The notes under the pieces are model-generated. The model did no database searches and was not told where the DNA came from. It saw only the letters and a program-made list of their open reading frames with translations. From Deltaproteobacteria bacterium (lineage in GTDB: Bacteria > Myxococcota_A > UBA9042 > PHBI01 > JACKFB01), in contig JACKFB010000008.1 of the NCBI GenBank assembly GCA_020632695.1, positions 62,001-126,000 on the forward strand: 64,000 nt of DNA. The letters run 5' to 3'. Position 1 is the first letter of the stretch, and every line of letters starts with the position of its first letter. Shown piece after piece: positions 29,357 to 38,136 of this stretch. The translations under genes and the position numbers were made by a program.

Positions 29357-31021
29357 TCAGGCGCGCCAGCGATCGGGCACGATGATGCCGTGGGCGCGGA
29401 GCGTGGTCGTCTCGGCGGCGTCCAGGCCGACCGAGGCGGGATCCGCCGGGCGCTCGGCCAGGGTCGCCAGCGCCGCGGCGACGGAGGGCGGCAGCTCGAA
29501 GATGGCCACGTCGCCGTCGGCGCCTCGCTGTAGCGCCAGGTGCACGCGGCCGGGCTCGCCGGCCACCGGGAGGCCGGCCGGCCCCTGGGCGACGCGGTGA
29601 CCGAGGGTCAGGAGCTCCACCCCACGCGAGAGCGCCACGGCCTCGTCCCGGCCCAGCTCGGGTGCGCTGCCCAGGGTCAGCGCCTCGGCGTCGGCGGCGG
29701 GAGGGTGGGCCAGGCTCGCCTCGTAGGTGGCGAGGTCGGCGAGCGGCCCGGGCCACGCCGCCCGCAGCCAGCCGGCGAAGCGGCGCCCGACCGGCAGACG
29801 GATCGCCGCGTCCTGGGCCACGAAGCGCGTCATCACCGCGCCGCGCTCGGCGTCGAGGGCCTCCCAGGTTCCGGGACAGGCCGAGGCCACTCCCTCCGCG
29901 AGCTGCCGCACCGAGCGGCCGGCCACCGTCGGCAGGTCGTAGCCCGTCGCGAACACGTCCTCCGGCGTGGGCAGCACCCACTCGGTGTAGAGGTCGGCGT
30001 AGGCGTCCCAGGCGGCCTCGACGGCCTCGGGGCCCGGCTCGGCGGCCAGGCGATCGATGAGCGTGTCGAGGACGTCGAGGATCTCGCCATCGCAGTCGGC
30101 GCGCACCTCGAGCAGGCGAGAGCCCAGATCCTGCGTGATCCAGCGCCAGCGGTCGCCGGCCAGCGGCGCGGCGGGTCGCCCCAGGGTGAGCGCGTCGGTG
30201 AGCTCCAGCACGCGCGCCGACAGCGCGTCCAGGTCCGGGTGGTGGCCCTGACCGGGCGCGAAGAAGGCGCTGACGTAGCGCTCCATCTCCTCGGAGCCCA
30301 GGCGCGGGCCGTGGGCGGCGGCGTAGGCGAGGCCGTCGCTGGCGAGATCGAGCGGCCCCAGGCGGTGAGCCACCGAGCGCCCCTCGCGTCGCGAGCGCTC
30401 CACCGCGTCCAGCTCGCGCAACACGAAGGCGCGGCCCTCCTCGAGCCACCGCTCGGCGGCGCCGTCGTCCACCGGTCCGGCCAGGGCCGCCTCCTCGCAG
30501 CGCGCGCAGAAGTCCCCGTGGAGCGGGCCGCCGCCGGCGTGCTGGCTGCAGCGGGCCAGCCCGGCCTCGTCCAGGAAGTACCACAGCGCCACCGGCAGGG
30601 CCTCGGCCAGCCGCGCGGCCAGCGCGTGGAAGAGCGGCGTGGCGCCCGGCTTCCAGGCGAAGCCTGCCAACCCGTGGCACAGCTCGTGAGCGCTCCACTT
30701 GCCCCGGTGGCCCGGATGGAAGCTGCCCAGGAGCAGGTCGTGCCGGAAGGTCTGATACTTCGACTCCGGCAGCACCCCCGCCTGCCAGCCGGGAGGCTCG
30801 CCCAGGTCCGGGCGCCCCTCGGGCAGCCAGTGCTCGGGCAGCGGCAGGCGCACGCGGTGCTCGAAGTGGAAGCAGAAGAGCCCCGAACGTCGGGCCAGCC
30901 TGCCGATCGCGGCCGCGGCCGCGCTGCGCGTGAAGTCCCCGATCGGTGCGCCCAGTCCATCGAAGCCGGTCTCGGGGTCCGGCGCGGCCCCCACGCCTCG
31001 CGCGCTGTACTGCTGCGGCAT
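29357..31021 (-). CDS. Uncharacterised protein with an HExxH metalloprotease-like motif
   Basis: The protein is 554 aa. The ATG at 31021 is chosen over two upstream in-frame ATGs because GGAGG lies 7 nt ahead. The only catalytic-looking motif is H112-E-L-C-H116 in KWSAHELCHGLAGFAW, a zincin-like HExxH. Cys/His pairs follow at CSQH and DFCARCEE and could bind a second metal. There is no signal peptide or membrane helix, so it should be cytoplasmic. The last ~60 residues (VAIFELPPSVAAALATL, then LRAHGIIVPD) look like a small winged-helix or PqqD-like module. No family is recognised; a peptidase or a peptide-modifying role is possible but unproven. Confidence 0.75.
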   Translation of the reverse strand: MPQQYSARGVGAAPDPETGFDGLGAPIGDFTRSAAAAAIGRLARRSGLFCFHFEHRVRLPLPEHWLPEGRPDLGEPPGWQAGVLPESKYQTFRHDLLLGSFHPGHRGKWSAHELCHGLAGFAWKPGATPLFHALAARLAEALPVALWYFLDEAGLARCSQHAGGGPLHGDFCARCEEAALAGPVDDGAAERWLEEGRAFVLRELDAVERSRREGRSVAHRLGPLDLASDGLAYAAAHGPRLGSEEMERYVSAFFAPGQGHHPDLDALSARVLELTDALTLGRPAAPLAGDRWRWITQDLGSRLLEVRADCDGEILDVLDTLIDRLAAEPGPEAVEAAWDAYADLYTEWVLPTPEDVFATGYDLPTVAGRSVRQLAEGVASACPGTWEALDAERGAVMTRFVAQDAAIRLPVGRRFAGWLRAAWPGPLADLATYEASLAHPPAADAEALTLGSAPELGRDEAVALSRGVELLTLGHRVAQGPAGLPVAGEPGRVHLALQRGADGDVAIFELPPSVAAALATLAERPADPASVGLDAAETTTLRAHGIIVPDRWRA

Positions 31022-31144
31022 CGCTGCCTCCTCCATGTCGCGACCATGCGGCCTCACGGGGGGCGGAGTCCAGCGCTCCGGTCGCTTGCCGCCGGGCCGC
31101 GCCAGGGGCTATGGGCAGGACGAACCACAGCATTCGAGGTGAGC

Positions 31145-32017
31145 GTGGCCGGTCCCTACTCCAGCGTCTTCCGCGATGGTCTCTTCGCCGGCGAGGTGGC
31201 CCTGGTCACCGGCGGCGGCACGGGCATCGGCCGCTGCATCGCCCACGAGCTGGCGGCCCTGGGGGCGACGGTGGTGGTGTCGGGGCGGCGGCCCGAGCCG
31301 CTGGACGCCGTGGTCGCCGAGATCCACGAGGCGGGCGGACGAGCGGCCGCGCAGCCGATGAACATCCGGGACGAGGTGGCGGTGGACGAGGCCATCGCCG
31401 CGGTGGTCGCCCGGCACGGCCGGCTGGACATGCTGATCAACAACGCCGGCGGCCAGTTCGCGTCGCCGGCGGCGCACATCCGCCCCAAGGGCTGGCGTGC
31501 GGTCATCGACACCAACCTCAACGGCACCTTCTGGGTCAGCCAGTCCTGCTACCGCCACGCGATGGGCGCCCACGGCGGCCGCATCGTGAGCGTGGTCGCC
31601 GACATGTGGAACGGCTTCCCGGGCATGGCCCACACCGGGGCCGCGCGCGCCGCCGTGGTCAACCTCACCATGAGCCTGGCCATCGAGTGGGCGCCAGCCG
31701 GCGTCCGGGTCAACGCGGTGGCGCCGGGCTACGTCCTCTCGAGCGGCCTGGCCAACTACCCCGAGCCCGTCCAGGCCGTCGCCGCCAGGGTCATGCCCCG
31801 CAACCCCTCCTCGCGCCTCGCCACCGAGAGCGAGTGCTCGGCCGCGGTGACCTTCCTCCTCACCCCCGCAGCCGCCTTCATCACCGGCACGACCCTCCGC
31901 GTCGACGGCGGCGCCTCGCTGCAGAAGGAGCCGATGGTCCCCATGCCCCCCCACGACCGCAACCCCGCCTGGGACGGGTTCCACCTGGCAGCCAAAGCCC
32001 CGGATCGATTCAAGTAG
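31145..32017 (+). CDS. SDR-family enoyl-CoA reductase (PECR / 2,4-dienoyl-CoA reductase type)
   Basis: The protein is 290 aa from the GTG at 31145, with GAGGTGA just upstream. It has a Rossmann dinucleotide motif TGGGTGIGRCIA, the NNAGGQF motif, VDGG and PGYV. In place of the SDR YxxxK it has HTGAARA in the context GMAHTGAARAAVVNLT. That is the form seen in peroxisomal trans-2-enoyl-CoA reductase (PECR), which likewise lacks the canonical Tyr. The predicted job is NADPH-dependent reduction of unsaturated acyl-CoAs. It is divergent from the HExxH gene and ends just before the simple-repeat region. Confidence 0.87.
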   Translation: MAGPYSSVFRDGLFAGEVALVTGGGTGIGRCIAHELAALGATVVVSGRRPEPLDAVVAEIHEAGGRAAAQPMNIRDEVAVDEAIAAVVARHGRLDMLINNAGGQFASPAAHIRPKGWRAVIDTNLNGTFWVSQSCYRHAMGAHGGRIVSVVADMWNGFPGMAHTGAARAAVVNLTMSLAIEWAPAGVRVNAVAPGYVLSSGLANYPEPVQAVAARVMPRNPSSRLATESECSAAVTFLLTPAAAFITGTTLRVDGGASLQKEPMVPMPPHDRNPAWDGFHLAAKAPDRFK

Positions 32018-32211
32018 CGGCACCGAGGCCGCGGGGTCGGCCGAGGCACCGCCTGAGTCGGCTACGGCCGCCGCTGACGACGCCGCTCCCTCGGGTCAGC
32101 CCTGCGACGGGCCTGGGGCCCGACTCGGGCTGCCCTCGGTCGCGTCGCCGTCAGCGGCGGCCTCGCTCGCCTCATTCGGCGCCTCTGCATCGATGGGGGG
32201 GCGGGTCGGGG

Positions 32212-32616
32212 GCGGTGGCGGGGTTGGTCTTGGTGGCGGCGTGGGACTCGGTCTTGGTGGCGGGGTCGGTCTTGGTGGCGGCGTGCGACTCGGTCTTGGT
32301 GGCGGGGTCGGTCTTGGTGGCGGCGTCGGACTCGGTCTCGGTGGCTCTCGGTCTCGGTGGCGGCCTCGGCGCTCTCGGTCTCGGTCTCGGTCTCGGTGCC
32401 GGCCTCGGTCTCGGTGCTCCGGTGGCTCGGTGGCGGGCTCGGTCTCGGTGGCGGGCTCGGTCTCGGTCTCGGTCTCGGTCGGCCTCGGTCTCGGTCTCGG
32501 TCTCGGTGGTCCCGGCTCTCAGGCTCGGTGGCGGTCTCGGTCTCGGTCTCGGTCTCGGCCTCGGTGCCGGTCTCGGCCTCGGTCCCGGTCTCGGTCTCGG
32601 TCTCGGTCCCGGTCTG
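32212..32616. repeat. Simple-repeat block 1 (GGTCTC-type hexamers and a 42-bp unit)
   Basis: The left part (32232-32339) is a tandem array of a 42-bp unit, GGTGGCGGCGTGNGACTCGG plus a GGTGGCGGGGTCGGTCTT half, present 2.5 times. The right part consists of CTCGGT/GGTCTC hexamers with GGTGGC interruptions. Together with 32018-32211, this 650-nt stretch after the SDR gene holds no convincing gene. Hexamer periodicity leaves frames open on both strands, producing long meaningless Glu-Thr, Arg-Asp or Gly-Leu repeats. Confidence 0.93.
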
Positions 32617-32666
32617 AGCCGGTCTCGAGGCGGCGGCGGCCTCGCGGACCGCCGCCGCCGCCCGCG

Positions 32667-33011
32667 CTACCGCCGCGGATGGATCATCCGCCACGTCATC
32701 GCCTTGACCCGGTCCAGCAGCTCCAGCACCTCCGCTCCGGCCGCCTCCGGCACCGCTCCGGCGCCGACCATCAGCTCCAGCGCCATCGAGGCCTCCCGGG
32801 CGCTGCCGTAGGCGATGCGGTAGTGCTGCACCCGGTCCCGCCCGAAGCGCCCGCCGCCCTCGGCCAGGTTCAGCGCCACCGACGCCCCCGCCCGGGTCGC
32901 CTGGTCGCCCAAGCCCCGGAACGAAGGCGACAACCCCCGCGCCAACCCGAAGAGCCCCACCGCCGCCCGCGCCGCCACCCGCTCCGCGTCCATCCCCGAC
33001 TCGCCAACCAT
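32667..33011 (-). CDS. Four-helix-bundle protein of the 23S rRNA intervening-sequence (IVS) protein family
   Basis: The protein is 114 aa. The core LSPSFRGLGDQATRAGASVALNLAEGGGRF followed by HYRIAYGSAREASMALEL is the signature of the small four-helix-bundle family first seen in rRNA intervening sequences and related to Avd of diversity-generating retroelements. GGAGG is 6 nt before the ATG at 33011. No rRNA and no reverse transcriptase is nearby. The gene is the only credible coding sequence in a 2-kb island of simple repeats. Its ribosome binding site sits in the base of a large hairpin (33019-33179). The molecular function of free-standing family members is not established. Confidence 0.85.
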   Translation of the reverse strand: MVGESGMDAERVAARAAVGLFGLARGLSPSFRGLGDQATRAGASVALNLAEGGGRFGRDRVQHYRIAYGSAREASMALELMVGAGAVPEAAGAEVLELLDRVKAMTWRMIHPRR

Positions 33012-33018
33012 CTCTCGC

Positions 33019-33179
33019 CTCCAGGGCCGCCAGTTGAGCCCCCACCACCAGCCGCTTCGGCGCTGGGCCGTCAGGGACGGCCGAAGGCCGCCGCGAAGCG
33101 GCCGAGGAGCGAAGCGACGCAGGTCCTTGACGGCCCAGCGCCGAAGTGGCGACACCCACCTCAACTGGCGGCCCTGGAG
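33019..33179. promoter_or_regulatory. Large imperfect inverted repeat (hairpin) covering the RBS of the four-helix-bundle gene
   Basis: The outer arms, 33019-33038 and 33160-33179, are perfect 20-nt complements (CTCCAGGGCCGCCAGTTGAG). The inner arms, 33055-33073 and 33128-33146, are perfect 19-nt complements (CTTCGGCGCTGGGCCGTCA). The loop (33079-33122) contains further small stems around CGAAG motifs. The GGAGG ribosome binding site of the minus-strand gene (33018-33022) lies at the stem base, so folding of the mRNA would mask it. The other arm carries a mirrored CTGGAG followed by ATG at 33188 on the plus strand, suggesting an inverted duplication of the gene's 5' end. Confidence 0.85.
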
Positions 33180-33200
33180 CCGGGGCGATGGCTGAGGGGC

Positions 33201-33560
33201 CGGGGCCGTGGCTGGGACCGTGTCCGAGTCCGGGACCGAGTCCGTGGCCGAGTCCGTGTCCGAGTCCGAGTCCGGAGTCCGTGGCCGAGTCCGCGGCCGA
33301 GTCCGGGTCCGTGGTTCGAGTCCGCGGCTGGGTCCGAGTCCGTGGCTGAGTCCGGGTCCGTGGCCGAGTCCGAGTCCGTGACCGTGGCCGATCCGTAGCC
33401 GTGTCCGAGTCCAGGTCCGCGGCCGAGTCTGAGTCCGGGTCCGTGGCCGGTTCCGAGTCCGCGTCCGTGGCCGGTCCACGGCTGAGTCCATGCCGGGTCC
33501 GGGTCCGGGTCCACGGCGTCTGAGTCCGTGGCCGTGGCCGGGTCCGGGTCCGCCTGGCTG
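33201..33560. repeat. Simple-repeat block 2 (GTCCGA / GTCCGTGGCC hexamer family)
   Basis: An irregular array of six-base words (GTCCGA, GTCCGT, GGCCGA, GGTCCG) with strict 6-nt spacing. The minus strand is open and would read as Ser-Asp, Thr-Arg or Pro-Arg repeats depending on frame. No start with a credible SD is seen, so I treat it as non-coding. It differs in word from blocks 1 and 3, pointing to independent expansion. Confidence 0.9.
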
Positions 33561-33626
33561 AGTCCGGGCGGTGGCCGGACCAGTGCCAGCCTGGGTGTCG
33601 GTCCCAGCCTCTCGGTGTCACGACCG

Positions 33627-34000
<374 letters not shown>

Positions 34001-34015
34001 GCCCCGCCCGGCCCC

Positions 34016-34051
<36 letters not shown>

Positions 34052-34090
34052 CCGCGGACTCCGCGCGAGTCGTGGCGCGGCTGGATCGCG

Positions 34091-34101
34091 TGTGCTATCC
34101 A
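34091..34101 (+). promoter_or_regulatory. Possible extended -10 element for the clp gene
   Basis: TGTGCTATCCA contains TGC-TATCCA, an extended -10-like sequence 28 nt before the ATG. No good -35 is visible. The poly-C run ends about 45 nt upstream, where length changes could alter promoter strength. Confidence 0.25.
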
Positions 34102-34128
34102 CGCCGACGGAACCGCGCGAGGTCGTCA

Positions 34129-36606
34129 ATGCGCCAGAGCATCGAGGTCGAGCACATCCTCGAGGAGGCCAGCGAGATGGCTCGGGCGGGGGGGCACTCG
34201 ATCACGACCGGGCACATCCTGCTCGGGATGCTGACCAGCCCGAACCGGGCGGCGCAGCTGCTCGGGGATCTTCGCATCGATGCCGAGCGGGTGCTGGAAG
34301 GGCTCAAGTACGTCAAGCGTGAGACCGGTCGCCTCGAGGATGCGCAGGATCTGCTGGAGCTGATGGTCGAGCGCATGTTCGACGCGGCCCGGCGCACCGA
34401 CGCGGCGCTGGTCTCCAGCCTGCACCTGCTGCTGGCGCTGACCCGGGACACCCAGTCGGTCGCCTACCGGATCTTCGTCTACCTGGGCACCCAGCCGCGC
34501 GAGGTGCGGACCATGGTGCTCTCGCGCATCCACGGGCCGGTCCCGCGCGAGCTGACGCGGCGGCCGCCGCCGACCCGACCCTTCCGAGGCGAGCCCGAGC
34601 GCCCGGTCGGCGTGCTGGAGCCGGAGCGCGAGCCCGCCCGCCCTGCCCGCCCCCAAGCCGCCGTCGCGCGGCAGCAGCCCACCTGGGACGAGGGCGAGAC
34701 CGACGAGCCCATCGTGCTGCCGCCCGTGGGCACCGCCGTCCGCCCGCTGCCCGTCCCGGCCGTCGAGGAGGCCGAGCCCTGGATGCTCGACGCCGAGCAG
34801 TTCCCGCTGCTGACCAGCCTGGGCCGCAACCTGACCGCCGAGGCGGCCGCGGGACGCATCGACCCGGTCATCGGTCGCCACGCGCTCATCGAGGCGATGA
34901 TCGACATCCTCAACAAGCGGCGCTCGAACAACCCCTGCCTGGTCGGCGAGCCTGGCGTGGGCAAGACCGCGGTGGTCGAGGGCCTGGCCCGGGCGCTGCT
35001 CGAGCACGGCGAGCGCATCCCGGCGCTGCGCGACCGCGTGATCATCAGCCTGGACGTGGGCAGCCTGGTCGCGGGCACCGAGCTGCGTGGTGCGTTCTCG
35101 CGCCGCATGGCCCAGCTCAAGGAAGAGGTGCGCCAGTCGGCGGGCCGCGTCATCGTCTTCATCGACGAGATCCACACCCTGGTGGGCGCCGGCGCCGGTG
35201 ACGGGGCCATGGACGCGGCCAACGACCTCAAGGCCGCCCTGGCGCGGGGCGAGTTCCCCTGCATCGGGGCCACCACCACCCGCGAGTACCACCGCCACAT
35301 CGAGCGCGACCCCGCCCTGGAGCGGCGCTTCCAGCCGCTGGAGGTGGAGGAGCCCAACGAGGCCGACGCGCTGCACATCCTGCGCGGCATCGTCCCGCAG
35401 TACGAGACCCACCACGGCGTCGTCTACCTGCCCGAGTCGCTGGAGGCGGCGGTGCGGATGAGCCGGCGCTACATCGTGGATCGCCGCCTGCCCGACAAGG
35501 CCATCAACCTCATCGACACGGCCGCCGCGCGCGCCGTCCGCCAGGGCAAGGAGTCGGTCGAGCCGGCCGACATCGCCGAGGTGGTCAGCGAGGTCGCCCG
35601 CATCCCGGTCGAGCGTCTGCTGATGAGCGACTCCGAGCGCATCCTGGGCATCCGCGACTTCCTGGGCGAGCGCATCGTCGGCCACCCCGACGTGCTCGAC
35701 GTGGTCAGCCAGGTCATCCAGCGCAACAGCGCCGGCTTCGCCTCCCAGCGCCCCATCGGCTCGTTCCTGTTCCTTGGCCCGACGGGGGTCGGCAAGACCG
35801 AGACCGCCAAGGTGTTGGCCGACTTCTTGTTCTGCTCGAAGGACGCCCTGACCCGCTTCGACATGAGCGAGTACATGGAGAGGCACACGGTCAGCCGGCT
35901 GCTCGGCGCGGCGCCCGGGTACGTGGGCCACGAGGAGGCCGGCGCGCTGACCGCCTCGCTCTCGCGCCGCCCCTACCAGATCATGCTCTTCGACGAGATC
36001 GAGAAGGCGCACGCCGATGTGCTGAACATCCTGCTGCAGATCCTCGACGAGGGCCGGGTCACCGACGCCAAGGGGCGCGTGCTGAACCTGTCCAGCACGG
36101 TGATCATCATGACGTCGAACCTGGGCGCCGACGCGCTGGATGGCTACCGGAAGCGCCGCATCGGCTTCGGCGAGGGCGACGACATGGCGCGGCCCGGGCC
36201 CGAGGACATGGAGCGGGTGCGGGCGGCGGCTCGCAAGGCGCTGCCGCCCGAGCTGTGGGGACGCATCGAGGAGCACTGCGTGTTCGGCCCGCTGGCGCGC
36301 GCGGACGTCGCGGCCATCACCGCGATCCTCGTGGGCGAGTCGTCCGATCGCCTCCAGGCCGAGCGCGGGATCCGCTACGAGGCCTCACCGGAGGTGGTGG
36401 CCTGGCTCATCGACCACGGCGGCTGGGAGCCCGCGCTGGGCGCCCGCCCGATGCGCGGCGCCGTACAGCGCCAGTGCGAGACGGCGGTGGCGCGGGCCAT
36501 CCTGGGAGGCCGCGCCCGCTCGGGCGATCGGCTGCGCCTGGTGCTGCGCGAGGACGGGCTGGAGGTCGAGGTGCTCCCGGCCGAGCCGGAGGACGCGCTC
36601 GACTGA
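34129..36606 (+). CDS. AAA+ unfoldase of the ClpA/ClpC type
   Basis: The protein is 825 aa. The Clp N domain (~1-140) is followed by a Pro/Arg/Glu-rich linker (~145-220). AAA1 has Walker A GEPGVGKT (273-280) and DE 346-347 in VFIDEIH; AAA2 has Walker A GPTGVGKT (550-557) and DE 622-623. The gap between the rings is short, so the ClpB middle domain is absent, and no UVR motif of ClpC is seen. A loop IGF (678-680) sits where ClpA has the ClpP-docking IGL, so partnership with ClpP is plausible. No clpP or clpS is nearby. There is no strong SD before the ATG; a start further upstream would run into the poly-C region. Confidence 0.9.
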   Translation: MRQSIEVEHILEEASEMARAGGHSITTGHILLGMLTSPNRAAQLLGDLRIDAERVLEGLKYVKRETGRLEDAQDLLELMVERMFDAARRTDAALVSSLHLLLALTRDTQSVAYRIFVYLGTQPREVRTMVLSRIHGPVPRELTRRPPPTRPFRGEPERPVGVLEPEREPARPARPQAAVARQQPTWDEGETDEPIVLPPVGTAVRPLPVPAVEEAEPWMLDAEQFPLLTSLGRNLTAEAAAGRIDPVIGRHALIEAMIDILNKRRSNNPCLVGEPGVGKTAVVEGLARALLEHGERIPALRDRVIISLDVGSLVAGTELRGAFSRRMAQLKEEVRQSAGRVIVFIDEIHTLVGAGAGDGAMDAANDLKAALARGEFPCIGATTTREYHRHIERDPALERRFQPLEVEEPNEADALHILRGIVPQYETHHGVVYLPESLEAAVRMSRRYIVDRRLPDKAINLIDTAAARAVRQGKESVEPADIAEVVSEVARIPVERLLMSDSERILGIRDFLGERIVGHPDVLDVVSQVIQRNSAGFASQRPIGSFLFLGPTGVGKTETAKVLADFLFCSKDALTRFDMSEYMERHTVSRLLGAAPGYVGHEEAGALTASLSRRPYQIMLFDEIEKAHADVLNILLQILDEGRVTDAKGRVLNLSSTVIIMTSNLGADALDGYRKRRIGFGEGDDMARPGPEDMERVRAAARKALPPELWGRIEEHCVFGPLARADVAAITAILVGESSDRLQAERGIRYEASPEVVAWLIDHGGWEPALGARPMRGAVQRQCETAVARAILGGRARSGDRLRLVLREDGLEVEVLPAEPEDALD

Positions 36607-36620
36607 CGGCGCCACGCGCC

Positions 36621-37052
36621 TCAGCGGCCCAGGTTCAGGCGCCGGAAGCCGGCCTCCTCCACCTCGAGCCTGACCGCCCGACGCGCCTGCCGGCCCTCGG
36701 TCGCGACCAGGTGCATGTCGGCGATGTAGTGACCGCGTGGCAGGCGCAGCGCCACTGCCGGTGTGACCGGGCCCGTCAGGCCATCGGGCAGCTCCACGCT
36801 GAGCCGGGCCCGCTCGTCGCCGTCCATGTCCAGCAGGCGCCCGTGGACGCGCCGCAGGTCCTCACGGCTCAGCGCGCCCGAGTCGTCCGACGCGAAGGTG
36901 GGATCCACGTCGAAGGCCAGCACGATCTCCAGCGGCTCCATCGCACGCCACAGCAGCAGCCCCGCGCCGACGAAGACGACCAGCACGCCACGCCGCGCCC
37001 ACACCGACGCCCGCTTCCTGGTCCACCCGCGCTCGCCGCTCTCGTCCTGCAT
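36621..37052 (-). CDS. Uncharacterised membrane-anchored protein
   Basis: The protein is 143 aa from the ATG at 37052 (GGAGG 8 nt upstream). Basic N-terminus, one transmembrane helix (~20-38, GVLVVFVGAGLLLWRAM), then a periplasmic beta-rich domain with VDPTFASDDSG, VALRLPRGHYIADMHLVATEG and RLEVEEAGFRRLNLGR. It could be an Ig-like domain. It converges on the clp gene with a 14-nt gap and is divergent from ddl. No family recognised. Confidence 0.75.
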   Translation of the reverse strand: MQDESGERGWTRKRASVWARRGVLVVFVGAGLLLWRAMEPLEIVLAFDVDPTFASDDSGALSREDLRRVHGRLLDMDGDERARLSVELPDGLTGPVTPAVALRLPRGHYIADMHLVATEGRQARRAVRLEVEEAGFRRLNLGR

Positions 37053-37152
37053 GCCTGGAGCCTCCGGGCTGGCCGCCCTCGGGTCAAGGGCGCCGGGGAA
37101 CTGGCTTGGAGGCCGGGCCCGTGCTTCGATCGCCGCAGGCAGGAGGAGCTCC

Positions 37153-38127
37153 ATGCGGGTCGCGGTGTTGATGGGTGGGCGCAGCGGCGAGCACGACGTG
37201 TCCCTGGTGAGCGGCGCGGCGGTGGTGGGCGCGCTGACGCGGCTGGGGCGCGAGGCCTGGCCGCTGACCTTCGGCCGAGACGGGAGGGCGTCGTGGCCGG
37301 GGGGCGAGGGACCGCTGGTCGGGGGGCTGGCCGCCATGATGGCCGTCGCCGTCGACGTCGCCTTCGTCGCGATGCACGGCGCCGAGGGCGAGGACGGCCG
37401 CGTCCAGGGCGCGCTCGAGCTGCTCGGCGTCCCCTACCAGGGCTCCGACGTGGCCGCGTCGGCGGTGTGCCTGGACAAGCTTCGCACCAAGCAGGTCTAC
37501 GAGGCCGCCTCGCTGCCGGTGGCGCGCGACGTGCGCATCCACCGGGGCGACCGCTGGGACGCCGAGCAGATCGCCGCGGAGCTGGGCCTGCCGGTGGTGG
37601 TGAAGACCGCGGAGAGCGGCTCCAGCGTCGGGGTCGAGGTGGTCGCGACCCATGAGGAGCTGGCGGCCCGCATCGAGGCGCTGCTCGCGGAGAGCGCGGC
37701 GCTGGTGTGCGAGACCTGGCTGCCCGGCCGCGAGTTCACCTGCGCGGTGCTCGAGCGCGGCGCCGGCTCGGCGGAGGCCCTGCCGCTCATCGAGATCCGC
37801 CCTCGGGACGGCAGGTTCTTCGATTACCAGACCAAGTACGATCCCGACGCCGTCGACGAGATCTGCCCGGCAGCCGTCGACGAGGCCCTGGGCGCGGAGA
37901 TGCGCGCGCTGGGCGAGCGGGCCCACAAGGCGCTGGGCTGCCGCGACTACAGCCGCACGGACATCAAGCTGGACGCTGCCGGGCGGCCGCACCTGCTCGA
38001 GACCAACACCCTCCCCGGCCTCACGGCGGCCAGCCTGATGCCCAAGGCCGCCGCGGCCGCCGGGCTGGGATTCGACGCGCTCATCGCCCACCTCTGCGAC
38101 CGCGCCTTCGCCCGCCGGCGCGGTTGA
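37153..38127 (+). CDS. ddl: D-alanine--D-alanine ligase
   Basis: The protein is 324 aa. This ATP-grasp enzyme makes the D-Ala-D-Ala dipeptide for peptidoglycan. N-terminal VAVLMGGRSGEHDVSLVSG, then FVAMHGAEGEDGRVQGALE, GVPYQGSDVAASAVCLDK, the ATP-grasp loop KTAESGSSVGVE, YDPDAVDEICPA (omega-loop region with the usual Tyr shifted) and the metal-binding LETNTLPGLTAASLMPK. AGGAGGAG precedes the ATG. It is not inside a mur/fts cluster here, and converges with the transglutaminase gene (9-nt gap). Confidence 0.94.
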   Translation: MRVAVLMGGRSGEHDVSLVSGAAVVGALTRLGREAWPLTFGRDGRASWPGGEGPLVGGLAAMMAVAVDVAFVAMHGAEGEDGRVQGALELLGVPYQGSDVAASAVCLDKLRTKQVYEAASLPVARDVRIHRGDRWDAEQIAAELGLPVVVKTAESGSSVGVEVVATHEELAARIEALLAESAALVCETWLPGREFTCAVLERGAGSAEALPLIEIRPRDGRFFDYQTKYDPDAVDEICPAAVDEALGAEMRALGERAHKALGCRDYSRTDIKLDAAGRPHLLETNTLPGLTAASLMPKAAAAAGLGFDALIAHLCDRAFARRRG

Positions 38128-38136
38128 GGCCGCCTG

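Noticed and set aside
32667..33011. Avd protein of a diversity-generating retroelement
   Set aside because: No reverse transcriptase, template repeat or adenine-variable target gene is found in the window.
32667..33179. Remnant of a 23S rRNA gene carrying an intervening sequence
   Set aside because: The protein belongs to the IVS family, but no conserved 23S rRNA helices are recognisable on either side.
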